NCBI GenBank assembly: GCA_017454335.1
Contig: JAFTDE010000033.1
Location: 1-64,000, forward strand
DNA from: Bacteroidales bacterium
Lineage (GTDB): Bacteria; Bacteroidota; Bacteroidia; Bacteroidales; UBA932
DNA: 64,000 nt
Direction of reading: 5' to 3'
Part shown: positions 44,354 to 53,172 of the stretch, piece by piece
How positions within the stretch are numbered: position 1 is the first letter of the stretch
Layout of the letters: every line of letters begins with the position of its first letter
The notes under the pieces: generated by a model
Seen by the model: the letters and a program-made list of their open reading frames with translations, nothing else
The model's database searches: none
Told to the model about the DNA's origin: nothing
Translations under genes and position numbers: made by a program

Positions 44354-45289
44354 ATGATTTGGATCATTGGCGCGGGTGGCATGGCCCGCGAGTATGCAAA
44401 AGTTCTCAAAGCACAGAACAGAGAGTTTCTCTGCATCGGCCGGAGTGAGAGTACGGTCGATGCATTCAAAAAGGAAAGCGGCCATGACGCCGTGGCCGGC
44501 GGGCTGGACGCTTTCCTGGCAGGCAAGCCCGGGCTGCCGGAAGCCGTCATCGTCGCAACGGATGAGAAATCCCATGTCCCCAACTGCCTCGCCCTGATGC
44601 AATATGGCGTACGCCGCATTCTCTGCGAGAAGCCCGGATTCCTCCATCCGGAGGAACTCGAGAAAGTCGCGGCCGCACAGAAGCTGTGCGGAGCCGCCGT
44701 CTTTTATGCCTACAACCGCCGTTTCTACGCCTCCACCCTTGCGGCGGAGAAGATCATTGAAGAAGACGGCGGCCTGCGGTCTTTCAGTTTCGAATTTACC
44801 GAATGGGGGCACGTCATCGCAACATACAACTTCCCGAAGGAAACCCTGGCCAACTGGTTCTTCGCGAACTCCACGCATGTCGTCGATCTCGCGTTCTTCA
44901 TCGGCGGCATGCCCCGGGAAATCACCTGTTACGCAAAGGATGAAAGCTCCTGGCACAAACCGGTCAACTTCGCCGGAGCGGGGCTGACGGAAAAAGGAGC
45001 CCTGTTCAATTATCAGGCAAACTGGGAAGCGCCCGGCCGCTGGGCCGTCGAACTGCTCACGGCTTCTCATCGCATTTACCTCAAGCCCATGGAGCAGCTC
45101 CAACTCCAGGACAAAGGCAGCGTCAAGGTATATCCCGTCGAAATCGACGATCACCTGGACAAGGAATTCAAGCCGGGACTCTATCTGGAGACGCAGGCTT
45201 TCCTGGACGGAAACGACCAGAGGCTCTGCTCGCTGGATCATCAAATCAAGGCAGTCAAAGAAGTTTACACCAAAATCGTCGCAGCATGA
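44354..45289 (+). CDS. Gfo/Idh/MocA-like NAD(P)-dependent oxidoreductase 2
   Basis: A 311-residue oxidoreductase with an N-terminal Rossmann motif (IWIIGAGGMAREYAKVL), the family text RRILCEKPGFLHPEELEKV (the Lys-Pro motif) and FANSTHVVDLAFFIGGMP. It differs clearly from the preceding paralogue at 43384. It overlaps rfbF by 4 bases. Probably acts on a sugar nucleotide or free sugar in this cluster; the exact reaction is unknown. Confidence 0.83.
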   Translation: MIWIIGAGGMAREYAKVLKAQNREFLCIGRSESTVDAFKKESGHDAVAGGLDAFLAGKPGLPEAVIVATDEKSHVPNCLALMQYGVRRILCEKPGFLHPEELEKVAAAQKLCGAAVFYAYNRRFYASTLAAEKIIEEDGGLRSFSFEFTEWGHVIATYNFPKETLANWFFANSTHVVDLAFFIGGMPREITCYAKDESSWHKPVNFAGAGLTEKGALFNYQANWEAPGRWAVELLTASHRIYLKPMEQLQLQDKGSVKVYPVEIDDHLDKEFKPGLYLETQAFLDGNDQRLCSLDHQIKAVKEVYTKIVAA

Positions 45290-46083
45290 AAGTCGTTCTG
45301 TTAGCCGGCGGATTCGGTTCCCGCATCTCGGAAGAATCCGTTTATAAGCCGAAGCCCATGATCGAGATCGGCGGCAAGCCCATCTTGTGGCACATCATGA
45401 AGGAATATGCCTGGTTCGGTCACAATGAGTTCATCATCTGTGCCGGATACAAGCAGGAATACATCAAGGACTGGGTCGCAGACTATTTCCTGCACAACAG
45501 CGACGTATCCTTCGATTTCAGGAATGGGAAGAATGAGATGACCGTGCTTCACAGCGAGATGGAACCGTGGAAGATCACCGTGGTCGATACCGGTTACAAT
45601 ACGATGACCGGCGGGCGGATCAAGCGCGTACAGAAATACGTGGGAAACGAGACCTTCCTGATGACCTACGGAGACGGTGTCTGCGACGTGGACATCAACA
45701 AGCTCATCGCCTTCCACCGGAGCCATGGGAAGACCGCGACGCTGACGGCGGTGAAACTGGCCCAGGACAAGGGCGTGCTGAACATCACCAGCGACTATGC
45801 CGTCACCTCCTTCCGCGAGAAGAACAAGACGGACGGCGCCCCCATCAATGCCGGATACATGGTGTTGGAACCGGCTGTCTTCGATCTTCTGGACGGAGAT
45901 GCGTGTGTTTTCGAACGGAAGCCGCTCGAGACCCTGGCCGCGCGGGGCGAACTGATGTCCTACATCCACGAAGGCTTCTGGCAGTGCATGGACAACATCC
46001 GCGAGAAAACGCTCCTGGAAAACCTGCTCAAAGCAAACGCCGCCCCGTGGAAGCGCTGGGAGAGCGAAGTCCCTAACCTGTAG
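45286..46083 (+). CDS. rfbF: Glucose-1-phosphate cytidylyltransferase
   Basis: A 265-residue nucleotidyltransferase: LLAGGFGSRISEESVYKPKPMIEIGG opening region and FLMTYGDGVCDVDI are diagnostic of RfbF. It makes CDP-glucose from CTP and glucose 1-phosphate, the first committed step to CDP-linked 3,6-dideoxyhexoses. Four-base overlap with the oxidoreductase gene; rfbH follows 4 bases after its stop. Confidence 0.94.
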   Translation: MKVVLLAGGFGSRISEESVYKPKPMIEIGGKPILWHIMKEYAWFGHNEFIICAGYKQEYIKDWVADYFLHNSDVSFDFRNGKNEMTVLHSEMEPWKITVVDTGYNTMTGGRIKRVQKYVGNETFLMTYGDGVCDVDINKLIAFHRSHGKTATLTAVKLAQDKGVLNITSDYAVTSFREKNKTDGAPINAGYMVLEPAVFDLLDGDACVFERKPLETLAARGELMSYIHEGFWQCMDNIREKTLLENLLKANAAPWKRWESEVPNL

Positions 46084-46087
46084 TGCC

Positions 46088-47431
46088 ATGGCGGACAAGG
46101 AAAAACTGAAAGCACAGATTCTCGAACTGACGCGGGAGTATTACAAGGAAGTGCATGGCCAGCCCCGGGCATTCGTCCCCGGCGAGACCAAGGTCAATTA
46201 CGGCGGCCGCTATTTCGATGACGCCGAGATGGTGAACCTGGTGGATTCCGCCCTGGATTTCTGGCTGACGGCCGGCCCCTGGGCGCACAAATTCGAAACC
46301 CGTTTCGCCAAGTGGCTGGGCGTGAAGTACTGCTCGCTCTGCAACAGCGGTTCCAGCGCGAACCTGCTGGCGTTCAGCGCCCTGACCGCGCACGAACTGG
46401 GCGACAGGGCCATCCGGCGCGGCGACGAGGTCATCACCGTAGCCGCCGGCTTCCCCACGACGGTCGCCTGCATCGTGCAGTTCGGTGCGGTGCCCGTGTT
46501 CGTGGACATGAGCATCGAGGAGAGCAACATCGACACCACCCAGCTGGAAGCGGCGCTCAGTCCCCGGACCAAGGCCGTGATGGTGGCCCACTCCCTGGGC
46601 AATCCCTTCAATCTCGAAGCCGTCGTCGCTTTCTGCCGCAGGCACGGGCTCTGGCTGGTCGAGGACAACTGCGACGCGCTGGGCTCCGAGTACTTCATCG
46701 ACGGCGAATGGAAGAAGACCGGCACCATCGGCGACATCGGCACCAGCAGTTTCTATCCTCCCCACCACATGACGATGGGCGAAGGCGGTGCCGTCTATAC
46801 CAACAACAGGGAACTGGACAAATACGTGAAGAGTTTCCGTGACTGGGGCCGCGACTGCTGGTGCATGGGCGGTGTCGACAACACCTGTGGCTGCCGCTTC
46901 ACCGGCCAGTTCGGCAAGCTCCCCCAGGGCTACGACCACAAGTACGTGTACAGCCATCTGGGCTACAACCTGAAGGCGACCGACATGCAGGCGGCCATCG
47001 GATGCGCCCAGCTGGACAAACTGGACTTCATCGTACAGCGCCGCCGCGAGAACTTTCAGATCCTGTACGACGGGCTGAAGGGCACCCCGGGGCTCCTGCT
47101 TCCCGAAGCGCAGCAGAACAGCCGGCCCAGCTGGTTCGGCTTCTTCATTACGGTCCGGGAAGACGCCGGGTACAGCCGGAACGAACTGACCCGCTATCTG
47201 GAGGATCACCAGATCCAGACCCGCAACCTCTTTGCCGGGAATCTGCTGATGCATCCGGCCTTCGAGGGGTATGTGGAAGGGAAGGACTACCGCACCGTGG
47301 GCGATCTTCCCGTGACGGACAGCATCATGAGGAACTGCTTCTGGCTGGGCGTCTATCCCGGAATGACTCCGGAGAAACTGCAGTATATGACAGATACCAT
47401 CAAGGCCTTCGTGGCCGCAAAAACCCGGTAG
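46088..47431 (+). CDS. rfbH: CDP-4-dehydro-6-deoxyglucose 3-dehydratase (E1)
   Basis: A 447-residue PLP enzyme with the E1/RfbH features: the usual PLP lysine is replaced by His in SSFYPPHHMTMGEGG (His226/227), and cysteines 257, 259, 267 and 269 (DCWCMGGVDNTCGCRF) form the [2Fe-2S] ligand set. It works from PMP to remove the C3 hydroxyl of CDP-4-keto-6-deoxyglucose, but needs a ferredoxin-type reductase (E3) for electrons, not seen nearby. Confidence 0.94.
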   Translation: MADKEKLKAQILELTREYYKEVHGQPRAFVPGETKVNYGGRYFDDAEMVNLVDSALDFWLTAGPWAHKFETRFAKWLGVKYCSLCNSGSSANLLAFSALTAHELGDRAIRRGDEVITVAAGFPTTVACIVQFGAVPVFVDMSIEESNIDTTQLEAALSPRTKAVMVAHSLGNPFNLEAVVAFCRRHGLWLVEDNCDALGSEYFIDGEWKKTGTIGDIGTSSFYPPHHMTMGEGGAVYTNNRELDKYVKSFRDWGRDCWCMGGVDNTCGCRFTGQFGKLPQGYDHKYVYSHLGYNLKATDMQAAIGCAQLDKLDFIVQRRRENFQILYDGLKGTPGLLLPEAQQNSRPSWFGFFITVREDAGYSRNELTRYLEDHQIQTRNLFAGNLLMHPAFEGYVEGKDYRTVGDLPVTDSIMRNCFWLGVYPGMTPEKLQYMTDTIKAFVAAKTR

Positions 47432-47432
47432 C

Positions 47433-48515
47433 ATGATTGATCTGTTCAATGGCTTTTACCAGGGCAAGCGCGTCCTTGTCACCGGCCACACCGGTTTCAA
47501 GGGCAGCTGGCTGAGCATCTGGCTGCATGAACTGGGCGCCGAAGTCGTCGGCGTCGGCCTCGATCCCTACTCCGAAAAGGACAATTTCGTCCTTTCCGGG
47601 ATCGGGAAGAAAATCCGGGCGGACATCCGGGCGGACATCCGCGACGGCGGGAAGATGAAGGAAATCTTCGCCGCCTGGCGGCCGGAGATCGTCTTCCACC
47701 TGGCCGCCCAGCCGCTGGTGCGCCTCAGCTACGAAATCCCCGTCGAGACCTACCAGACCAACGTGATGGGCACCGTCAACATCATGGAGGCCATCCGGGC
47801 GACGGACAGCGTGCGGGTCGGCGTGATGATCACGACCGACAAGTGCTACGACAACAAGGAACAGCTGCGCGGATACCAGGAAGACGACCCGTTCGGCGGC
47901 TACGATCCGTACAGCAGCAGCAAAGGTGCCTGCGAGATCGCCATCCAGAGCTGGCGCAGGAGCTTCTTCAACCCTGCGGATTTCGGAAAGAAGCACCACG
48001 TCAGCCTGGCGAGCGTACGTGCCGGCAACGTGATCGGCGGCGGCGACTGGGCGAAAGACCGCATCATACCGGACTGCATCCGCGCCCTGGAGGCGGGCAA
48101 GCCCATCGAGATCCGCAGCCCGAAGGCGGTCCGCCCCTGGGAGCACGTCCTGGAACCGTTGAGCGGATACCTGCTGCTGGCGCAGAAAATGTGGGAGCAC
48201 CCGACGGAATACTGCGAAGGGTGGAACTTCGGTCCGGAACAGGAAAGCGTGCTGACCGTATGGGAAGTCGCATCCGCCATGATAAAGAGCTTCGGTTATG
48301 GCGAGCTGAAGGATGTCTCCGATCCGGGAGCTCTTCATGAAGCCCGGCTGCTTATGCTGGACATCACGAAAGCCAAGACCCGTCTGGGCTGGCGGCCCCG
48401 GCTGGATGCCACACAATGCGCCCTGCTGACGTCCGACTGGTACAAGCGGTATAAGAACGAGGATGTGTACGGCATCTGTATCGATGAAATAGAAAGGTTC
48501 ACGCTATGGAAATAA
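47433..48515 (+). CDS. rfbG: CDP-glucose 4,6-dehydratase
   Basis: A 360-residue extended SDR. The NAD loop VTGHTGFKGSWLS lies near residues 15-27, and the catalytic YxxxK is in YDPYSSSKGACE. It converts CDP-glucose to CDP-4-keto-6-deoxyglucose. A tandem 12-bp duplication (47613-47636) encodes the repeat RADIRADI after residue 60. The gene starts one base after rfbH. Confidence 0.94.
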   Translation: MIDLFNGFYQGKRVLVTGHTGFKGSWLSIWLHELGAEVVGVGLDPYSEKDNFVLSGIGKKIRADIRADIRDGGKMKEIFAAWRPEIVFHLAAQPLVRLSYEIPVETYQTNVMGTVNIMEAIRATDSVRVGVMITTDKCYDNKEQLRGYQEDDPFGGYDPYSSSKGACEIAIQSWRRSFFNPADFGKKHHVSLASVRAGNVIGGGDWAKDRIIPDCIRALEAGKPIEIRSPKAVRPWEHVLEPLSGYLLLAQKMWEHPTEYCEGWNFGPEQESVLTVWEVASAMIKSFGYGELKDVSDPGALHEARLLMLDITKAKTRLGWRPRLDATQCALLTSDWYKRYKNEDVYGICIDEIERFTLWK

Positions 48516-49042
48516 TCAAGACTCCGTTCGAAGGCCTGCTGGTCCTGCAGACCGTCCATTTCCAGGACAAGCGGGGAGGATTCCAGAAACTGTTCAACTT
48601 CGATTTCTTCCGGGAGAACGGGCTGGACTGCGATTTCAGGGAATTCTACTACTCCGTCAATTACCGGAACGTCCTGCGCGGGATGCATTTCCAGATACCG
48701 CCCTTCGACCACACGAAACTGGTCTATGTCAGCAAGGGAAGTATCCTGGACGTCGTCGTGGACATCCGGAAGTCCTCCGCGACCTACGGGCGCTGCTTCT
48801 CCAACGTACTGGATGAACGAAAAGGCCAATACCTGTATATCCCCAAAGGATTCGCCCATGGTTTCCTGTCGCTGGAAGACGGGAGCATCGTCAATTATGC
48901 CCAGACTTCTTGCTATTCCAGGGACCATGACTGCGGGATCGATTCCCTTTCCGTCGGCTTCGACTGGGGCGTTGAAGACCCTGTCCGTTCCGGGCGGGAC
49001 CTGAGCTTCGAGAAACTCGCTGACTTCAAATCACCGTTTTGA
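48506..49042 (+). CDS. Sugar 3,5-epimerase (RfbC/AscE-like)
   Basis: A 178-residue cupin of the dTDP-4-dehydrorhamnose 3,5-epimerase family. The catalytic His is in RGMHFQIPPFDH and the text KLVYVSKGSILDVVVDIRKSS and IPKGFAHGFLSLED are typical. In this CDP-sugar setting it may act like AscE on the CDP-4-keto-3,6-dideoxy sugar, giving an L-configured (ascarylose-like) product; that is inferred from the neighbours. It overlaps the rfbG end by 10 bases. Confidence 0.84.
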   Translation: MEIIKTPFEGLLVLQTVHFQDKRGGFQKLFNFDFFRENGLDCDFREFYYSVNYRNVLRGMHFQIPPFDHTKLVYVSKGSILDVVVDIRKSSATYGRCFSNVLDERKGQYLYIPKGFAHGFLSLEDGSIVNYAQTSCYSRDHDCGIDSLSVGFDWGVEDPVRSGRDLSFEKLADFKSPF

Positions 49043-49044
49043 TC

Positions 49045-49926
49045 ATGAACATTCTGGTAAGCGGTGCCACGGGTTTTATCGGCACCCACCTGACAAGCGA
49101 ATTGAGGAAACAGCACCGCCTGTTCATCCTCGGCCAGTTCGACGGGGACCCGGAGAAACTGGGGCTTCCGGGCATCACGATGACGGACGACATCCGGTCT
49201 CTGGCGGACTATATCCGGGAGCATGAGATCGAGGGCGTCATCCACCTGGCCTCCCTGTACCTGGCAGCCCATACGCCCGAGCAGGTGAAAGACCTGGTCT
49301 CCTCCAATGTCTATTTCGGGACGGCCATCCTGGAAGCGGCCTCCCTGGCCGGATGCGTCAAATGGTTCCTCAACACCGGCAGCATCTGGCAGAACTACAA
49401 TGTCAAAGGATCCGAGTACAACCCGGTCAACCTGTACGCCGCCACGAAACAGGCCTTCATCGACATGGCGAAGTATTACCGGGAGGTCTTCGGCATCCGC
49501 TTCTGCACCTTGAAGCTGTGCGACACCTATGGGCCGAACGATACGAGGAGAAAGCTGTTCAAGCTCTTCAAGGATTACTCCGAAAGCGGCGAAGTGCTGA
49601 AGATGTCCCCCGGGGAACAGAAACTGGACCTGCTGTACATCACGGACATCGTCGCCGGTTTCACCCATCTGGCGGAAATGCTGTCCGACGGCACGGAACT
49701 CGACGATGAGTATGTGCTGACTTCCGGCCGGCAGATCCCGCTCCGGGAACTGGCGGAGCTGTTCACCGAGGTGTCAGGGCGCAGGCTGAACATCGAATGG
49801 GGCGGGAGGCCGTATCGCGAACGGGAGGTCATGATTCCCTGGAAAGGCAAGCCGCTCCCGGGATGGAAAGCGCAGGTGGACGTAGAGAAAGGCATTCAAT
49901 TATTCATAGGACAAAGTGCGCAATGA
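49045..49926 (+). CDS. NAD-dependent sugar epimerase/reductase
   Basis: A 293-residue extended SDR: MNILVSGATGFIGTHLTSEL at the start and YAATK (Tyr-x-x-x-Lys) as the catalytic pair, with FLNTGSIWQNYN upstream. Placed after the 3,5-epimerase it is the likely 4-keto reductase of the CDP-dideoxysugar, like AscF. The ATG at 49045 is used rather than a TTG at 49039. The stop overlaps the following gene by 4 bases. Confidence 0.83.
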   Translation: MNILVSGATGFIGTHLTSELRKQHRLFILGQFDGDPEKLGLPGITMTDDIRSLADYIREHEIEGVIHLASLYLAAHTPEQVKDLVSSNVYFGTAILEAASLAGCVKWFLNTGSIWQNYNVKGSEYNPVNLYAATKQAFIDMAKYYREVFGIRFCTLKLCDTYGPNDTRRKLFKLFKDYSESGEVLKMSPGEQKLDLLYITDIVAGFTHLAEMLSDGTELDDEYVLTSGRQIPLRELAELFTEVSGRRLNIEWGGRPYREREVMIPWKGKPLPGWKAQVDVEKGIQLFIGQSAQ

Positions 49927-50888
49927 TTGACGATTTGGTGATCATCGTTCCGACCTTCAACCGCCCTGATTATCTCAGGCGGGTGGTCCGGTATTACTCG
50001 TCATTCCCCTGCCGGGTATACATCTGTGATTCAAGCGCGGAAGACGCGGGGATCAAAAGCGACGGGAATATCATCTACCGCTGGGCTCCGGAGAAGAACT
50101 TCAACAAGAAGGTGCTGGATACGGTTGAAGAGACATCCGCGGATTTCTATGCCCTGTCCCCCGACGATGATTTCATCAAGGAGGAGACCCTGATGGAGTG
50201 CCTGACGTTCCTGAGAGACCATCCGGATCATTCCCTCGCCGGAGGGAAACAGGTCTTCTTCAAGGAAGGCCTCGGCGAAGGATTCTACAGTACGGACGCC
50301 ATGAACCGGATGCACGGGATCAATGAAATCCCCGCCGAGCCCAAAGAAGACTATGTCCGCTATTTCTGGAGCCATTACCAGAACATCCTGTGGTCGGTTT
50401 TCAGGAAAAAGGCGATCCGGGATGCGTTCGCGGCGCTGAACAGCTGCAACTATGACAACGGGAACTTTGTCGAACTGTCCCTGGGTCTGGAGAGTCTGCG
50501 GAACGGCCGGATTTACATTTCTTCCAACGCGCTGAATTTCAGGGAGATCATTACGCGGGAGCACTGGGGCTCCACCACCCCGACGATATCCCGGGACCAC
50601 ATGAAAAGCGAGCCGGCGCTGGCGGAAGACATCAGAAGATTCCATGACTATTATCGCGGAGATCCGTTTGCGGAATTCTGCCTGGACTGTCACCTGGACG
50701 CCGCCCCGCGGGAGAGTCTGTCGGAAAGGATGACGAAACGGATACCCGTTTCCGTCCGGAAGTCTTTTCTGTTCGCCCCGCTCAGGTTCGCCTCCCGGCT
50801 GCTGACCCGGTCAAAAAAGACTGCCGGGAAGGATCCCGTCTTCCCGGATGACGTGATGGAAGCAAAAATCGCCCAAGCCCTGAAATAG
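49923..50888 (+). CDS. GT-A glycosyltransferase (TIGR00180-like)
   Basis: A 321-residue GT2-like enzyme (start LVIIVPTFNRPDYLRRVVRYY) with a long Asp run at the active site (FYALSPDDDFIKEE). It resembles the TIGR00180 glycosyltransferase group. It starts in an ATGA overlap with the reductase gene, and probably transfers one of the sugars made upstream. Donor and acceptor cannot be named. Confidence 0.76.
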   Translation: MIDDLVIIVPTFNRPDYLRRVVRYYSSFPCRVYICDSSAEDAGIKSDGNIIYRWAPEKNFNKKVLDTVEETSADFYALSPDDDFIKEETLMECLTFLRDHPDHSLAGGKQVFFKEGLGEGFYSTDAMNRMHGINEIPAEPKEDYVRYFWSHYQNILWSVFRKKAIRDAFAALNSCNYDNGNFVELSLGLESLRNGRIYISSNALNFREIITREHWGSTTPTISRDHMKSEPALAEDIRRFHDYYRGDPFAEFCLDCHLDAAPRESLSERMTKRIPVSVRKSFLFAPLRFASRLLTRSKKTAGKDPVFPDDVMEAKIAQALK

Positions 50889-50891
50889 CAT

Positions 50892-51743
50892 ATGAGAAAG
50901 ATCATCAAGAAAATCATCCGGGGCATTGAAAGATTCCTGAAAGAGCTGTTCGGGACCTTGAAATGGCTGTTCTACTTCATCCTCAAGACCGACTGCCGGA
51001 ATCACGTTCCGCACGTTGACGGAGCGGAGCGGCTGATCGTCCTCGCCACCGGCCCTTCTCTGACCGAAGCGATCGGGAAAATCGATTTCTCATCCGCGGA
51101 TGTCAGCGCGATGAATGTGTTCTTCAATTCTCCGTGGTACAGGATAATCCGCCCGCGCTACTATGTCATCGCCGACCCGCTGCTGTTTTCCAAGGAAGAA
51201 TACTATGCCCCGCTCATGACCGATACGGACTGGGACATGTACCTGTTCGTGCCCTACGAATGCTGGAACGGGAACCGGCAGTTGAAACACGTCCCCAATC
51301 CGCACATCACGGTGGTTCCCTTCCAGATGGAAGTGTTTGAAGGCTTCCGCTTTATGAAGGATTTCATCTACCGGAAAGGGCTGTCGATGCCCAAGGCACA
51401 GAATGTCCTGGTCGCTTCCATTTTCACAGGCATCAACATGGGGTACAAAGAGATTCTGCTGTACGGAGCCGACCACTCCTGGACAAAGACGCTGGGCGTG
51501 AATGCCCAGAACCAGGTATGCACCGTCAATACGCATTTCCAGGACAACGCCCCGGTTACTTTCTCCCCCTTCTGGAAGAATCCGGACACGAAGGAAGCCT
51601 ATACCATGCAGGAGCTGCTGCGAGCCTTCGCCGATATGTTCGCCTCCTACCATGAAATCCGCCACTATGCCGACAAACACGGCTGCCGCATTTTGAACTG
51701 TACCCCGGATTCCCTCATCGACGCCTTCGAACGTCTTGCTTAA
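50892..51743 (+). CDS. GPSL-motif protein, candidate nonulosonic-acid transferase
   Basis: A 283-residue protein with an N-terminal basic/hydrophobic patch (KKIIRGIERFLKELFG) and the motif LIVLATGPSLTEAIGKIDFS (residues 47-66), VSAMNVFFNSP, and later LLYGADHSWTKTL. The GPSL-plus-N-x-F pattern resembles GT42 sialyltransferases (AGNGPSL...RxNQF) and DUF115/Maf flagellin glycosyltransferases. The locus makes CMP-legionaminate but has no other obvious CMP-sugar transferase, so this is a candidate. I would not name a function with certainty. Confidence 0.62.
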   Translation: MRKIIKKIIRGIERFLKELFGTLKWLFYFILKTDCRNHVPHVDGAERLIVLATGPSLTEAIGKIDFSSADVSAMNVFFNSPWYRIIRPRYYVIADPLLFSKEEYYAPLMTDTDWDMYLFVPYECWNGNRQLKHVPNPHITVVPFQMEVFEGFRFMKDFIYRKGLSMPKAQNVLVASIFTGINMGYKEILLYGADHSWTKTLGVNAQNQVCTVNTHFQDNAPVTFSPFWKNPDTKEAYTMQELLRAFADMFASYHEIRHYADKHGCRILNCTPDSLIDAFERLA

Positions 51744-51756
51744 TCAACCCACGCCT

Positions 51757-52380
51757 ATGATTTCCCCCCTCCAATACCTTTTCGTCCTGCTGAACAAGTT
51801 GTCCGTGCGCGGCAGGGACAACGTCGTCGACCCGCGCGGCGCCGACATCAAGCGCTGCCGCTTCCGCATCCGCGGGAACGGCAATGAATTCCGCTGCCGC
51901 AGCCTGCTGAAGCAGTCCGCCGTCATGATCGAAGGCGACGGCAACCGTATCCTCATCGAGGCCGGGGGCGAACTGCGCAACCTCCGCCTGTGGATCAAAG
52001 GGAACAACTGCGAAATCCGCATCGGCTCCCAGCTGATCTTCAACGGCGGGCGGATCGTCTGCGCCGGCAACGGGAACGGCGTCAGCGTCGGGAACGACTG
52101 CATGTTCGCCGAGGGAATCGAGATATGGGCCTCCGACACCCATCCCGTCTATCAGGAAGACAAGTTGATCAACCCTTCCCGGCCCGTCAGCATCGGGAAC
52201 CATGTCTGGATCGGCACGAACGCCATGATACTGAAGGGCAGCCGGATCGCCGACGGCAGCATCGTCGGCATGGGCTCGCTGGTCCGGGGTGAAATCCCGG
52301 CGGACAGCATGGCCGTCGGGAATCCCGCCCGCATCGTCAAGAGCGGGGTACGCTGGGACAAATCCGCGATCGAAGCGTAA
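51757..52380 (+). CDS. Hexapeptide-repeat O-acyltransferase
   Basis: A 207-residue left-handed beta-helix acyltransferase: repeats such as MIEGDGNRILIE, a His-containing active loop WASDTHPVYQEDKLI, and the end VSIGNHVWIGTNAMILKGSRI with ADSMAVGNPARIV typical of the family. It likely acetylates a sugar of the glycan. ATG at 51757 is chosen over an upstream TTG. Last gene in the forward block before the opposing genes. Confidence 0.85.
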   Translation: MISPLQYLFVLLNKLSVRGRDNVVDPRGADIKRCRFRIRGNGNEFRCRSLLKQSAVMIEGDGNRILIEAGGELRNLRLWIKGNNCEIRIGSQLIFNGGRIVCAGNGNGVSVGNDCMFAEGIEIWASDTHPVYQEDKLINPSRPVSIGNHVWIGTNAMILKGSRIADGSIVGMGSLVRGEIPADSMAVGNPARIVKSGVRWDKSAIEA

Positions 52381-53172
52381 TTACAGTGCTTTGTGCCGCT
52401 CGGCCAGGAAGCGCAGGAGCGGATAGGAAATAAACTTCGGCGTGTATCGCTTGAAGAATCGGACAAGACGTTTGCGGCGAAGCTGCGAACGTCTTTCTTT
52501 TTCGATGTCCACCCCGCGGGAGGCGATGATGTCGTAGAGTTCGTTGGCGGACTCGATCTGGTGGTCGAAGGTGGTTCCCCCGCGCATCTCGACATGGGCG
52601 ATGTCCCGGTCGAAATGGACGAACTTCGCCCCGGAGAGGTAGAAGTGCGACAGCTGCTCGAAGTCGGCCGCATAGCGGAAGCGCGTATCGAAGGGGTGGG
52701 AGCGCAGCAGCTCCGTCCGCACGAAGGTCGCCTGGTGAGAAATGCACATCTTGTGGTTCAGGTAGGCCTGTCCGGGACGAACCTGATACGATCCGTACTC
52801 GAAGACCTGGACGGAATTGCCATAGATCACATCCGCCTCGGGATTCAGGCCGATGAACTCGGCCACATCGCCGAGCACATCGTAGTCCGCGAAAACATCA
52901 TCCGCATTCAGGAACAGCACGAAGTCCCCGCTGGCCGCCCGGATTCCCTTGTTCATGGCATCGTAGAGGCCTTTGTCGGGTTCGCTGACGAAGTGGTCGA
53001 TGCGGTCGGCATAGCTCCGGATCAGCTCGGCGGCACCGTCCGTGCTGGCCCCGTCGATCACGATGTACTCCGTATTGCCGTAGGTCTGGGACAGGACGGA
53101 TTCCAGGGTGCGCGCAATCACGTGCACCGTATTGTATGAGACCGTGACGACGGAGATTTTCGGCGCCTTCAT
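52381..53172 (-). CDS. GT2 family glycosyltransferase
   Basis: A 263-residue GT-A enzyme: VVTVSYNTVHVIARTLESVL at the N-terminus, VIDGASTDG, and the DxD-type LFLNADDVF. The text AYLNHKMCISHQATFVR and RYAADFEQL are typical of WcaA/WcaE-like glycosyltransferases. It is on the opposite strand to the main glycan block and overlaps the upstream gene by 4 bases. Adjacent stop to the forward O-acyltransferase gene. Confidence 0.86.
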   Translation of the reverse strand: MKAPKISVVTVSYNTVHVIARTLESVLSQTYGNTEYIVIDGASTDGAAELIRSYADRIDHFVSEPDKGLYDAMNKGIRAASGDFVLFLNADDVFADYDVLGDVAEFIGLNPEADVIYGNSVQVFEYGSYQVRPGQAYLNHKMCISHQATFVRTELLRSHPFDTRFRYAADFEQLSHFYLSGAKFVHFDRDIAHVEMRGGTTFDHQIESANELYDIIASRGVDIEKERRSQLRRKRLVRFFKRYTPKFISYPLLRFLAERHKAL

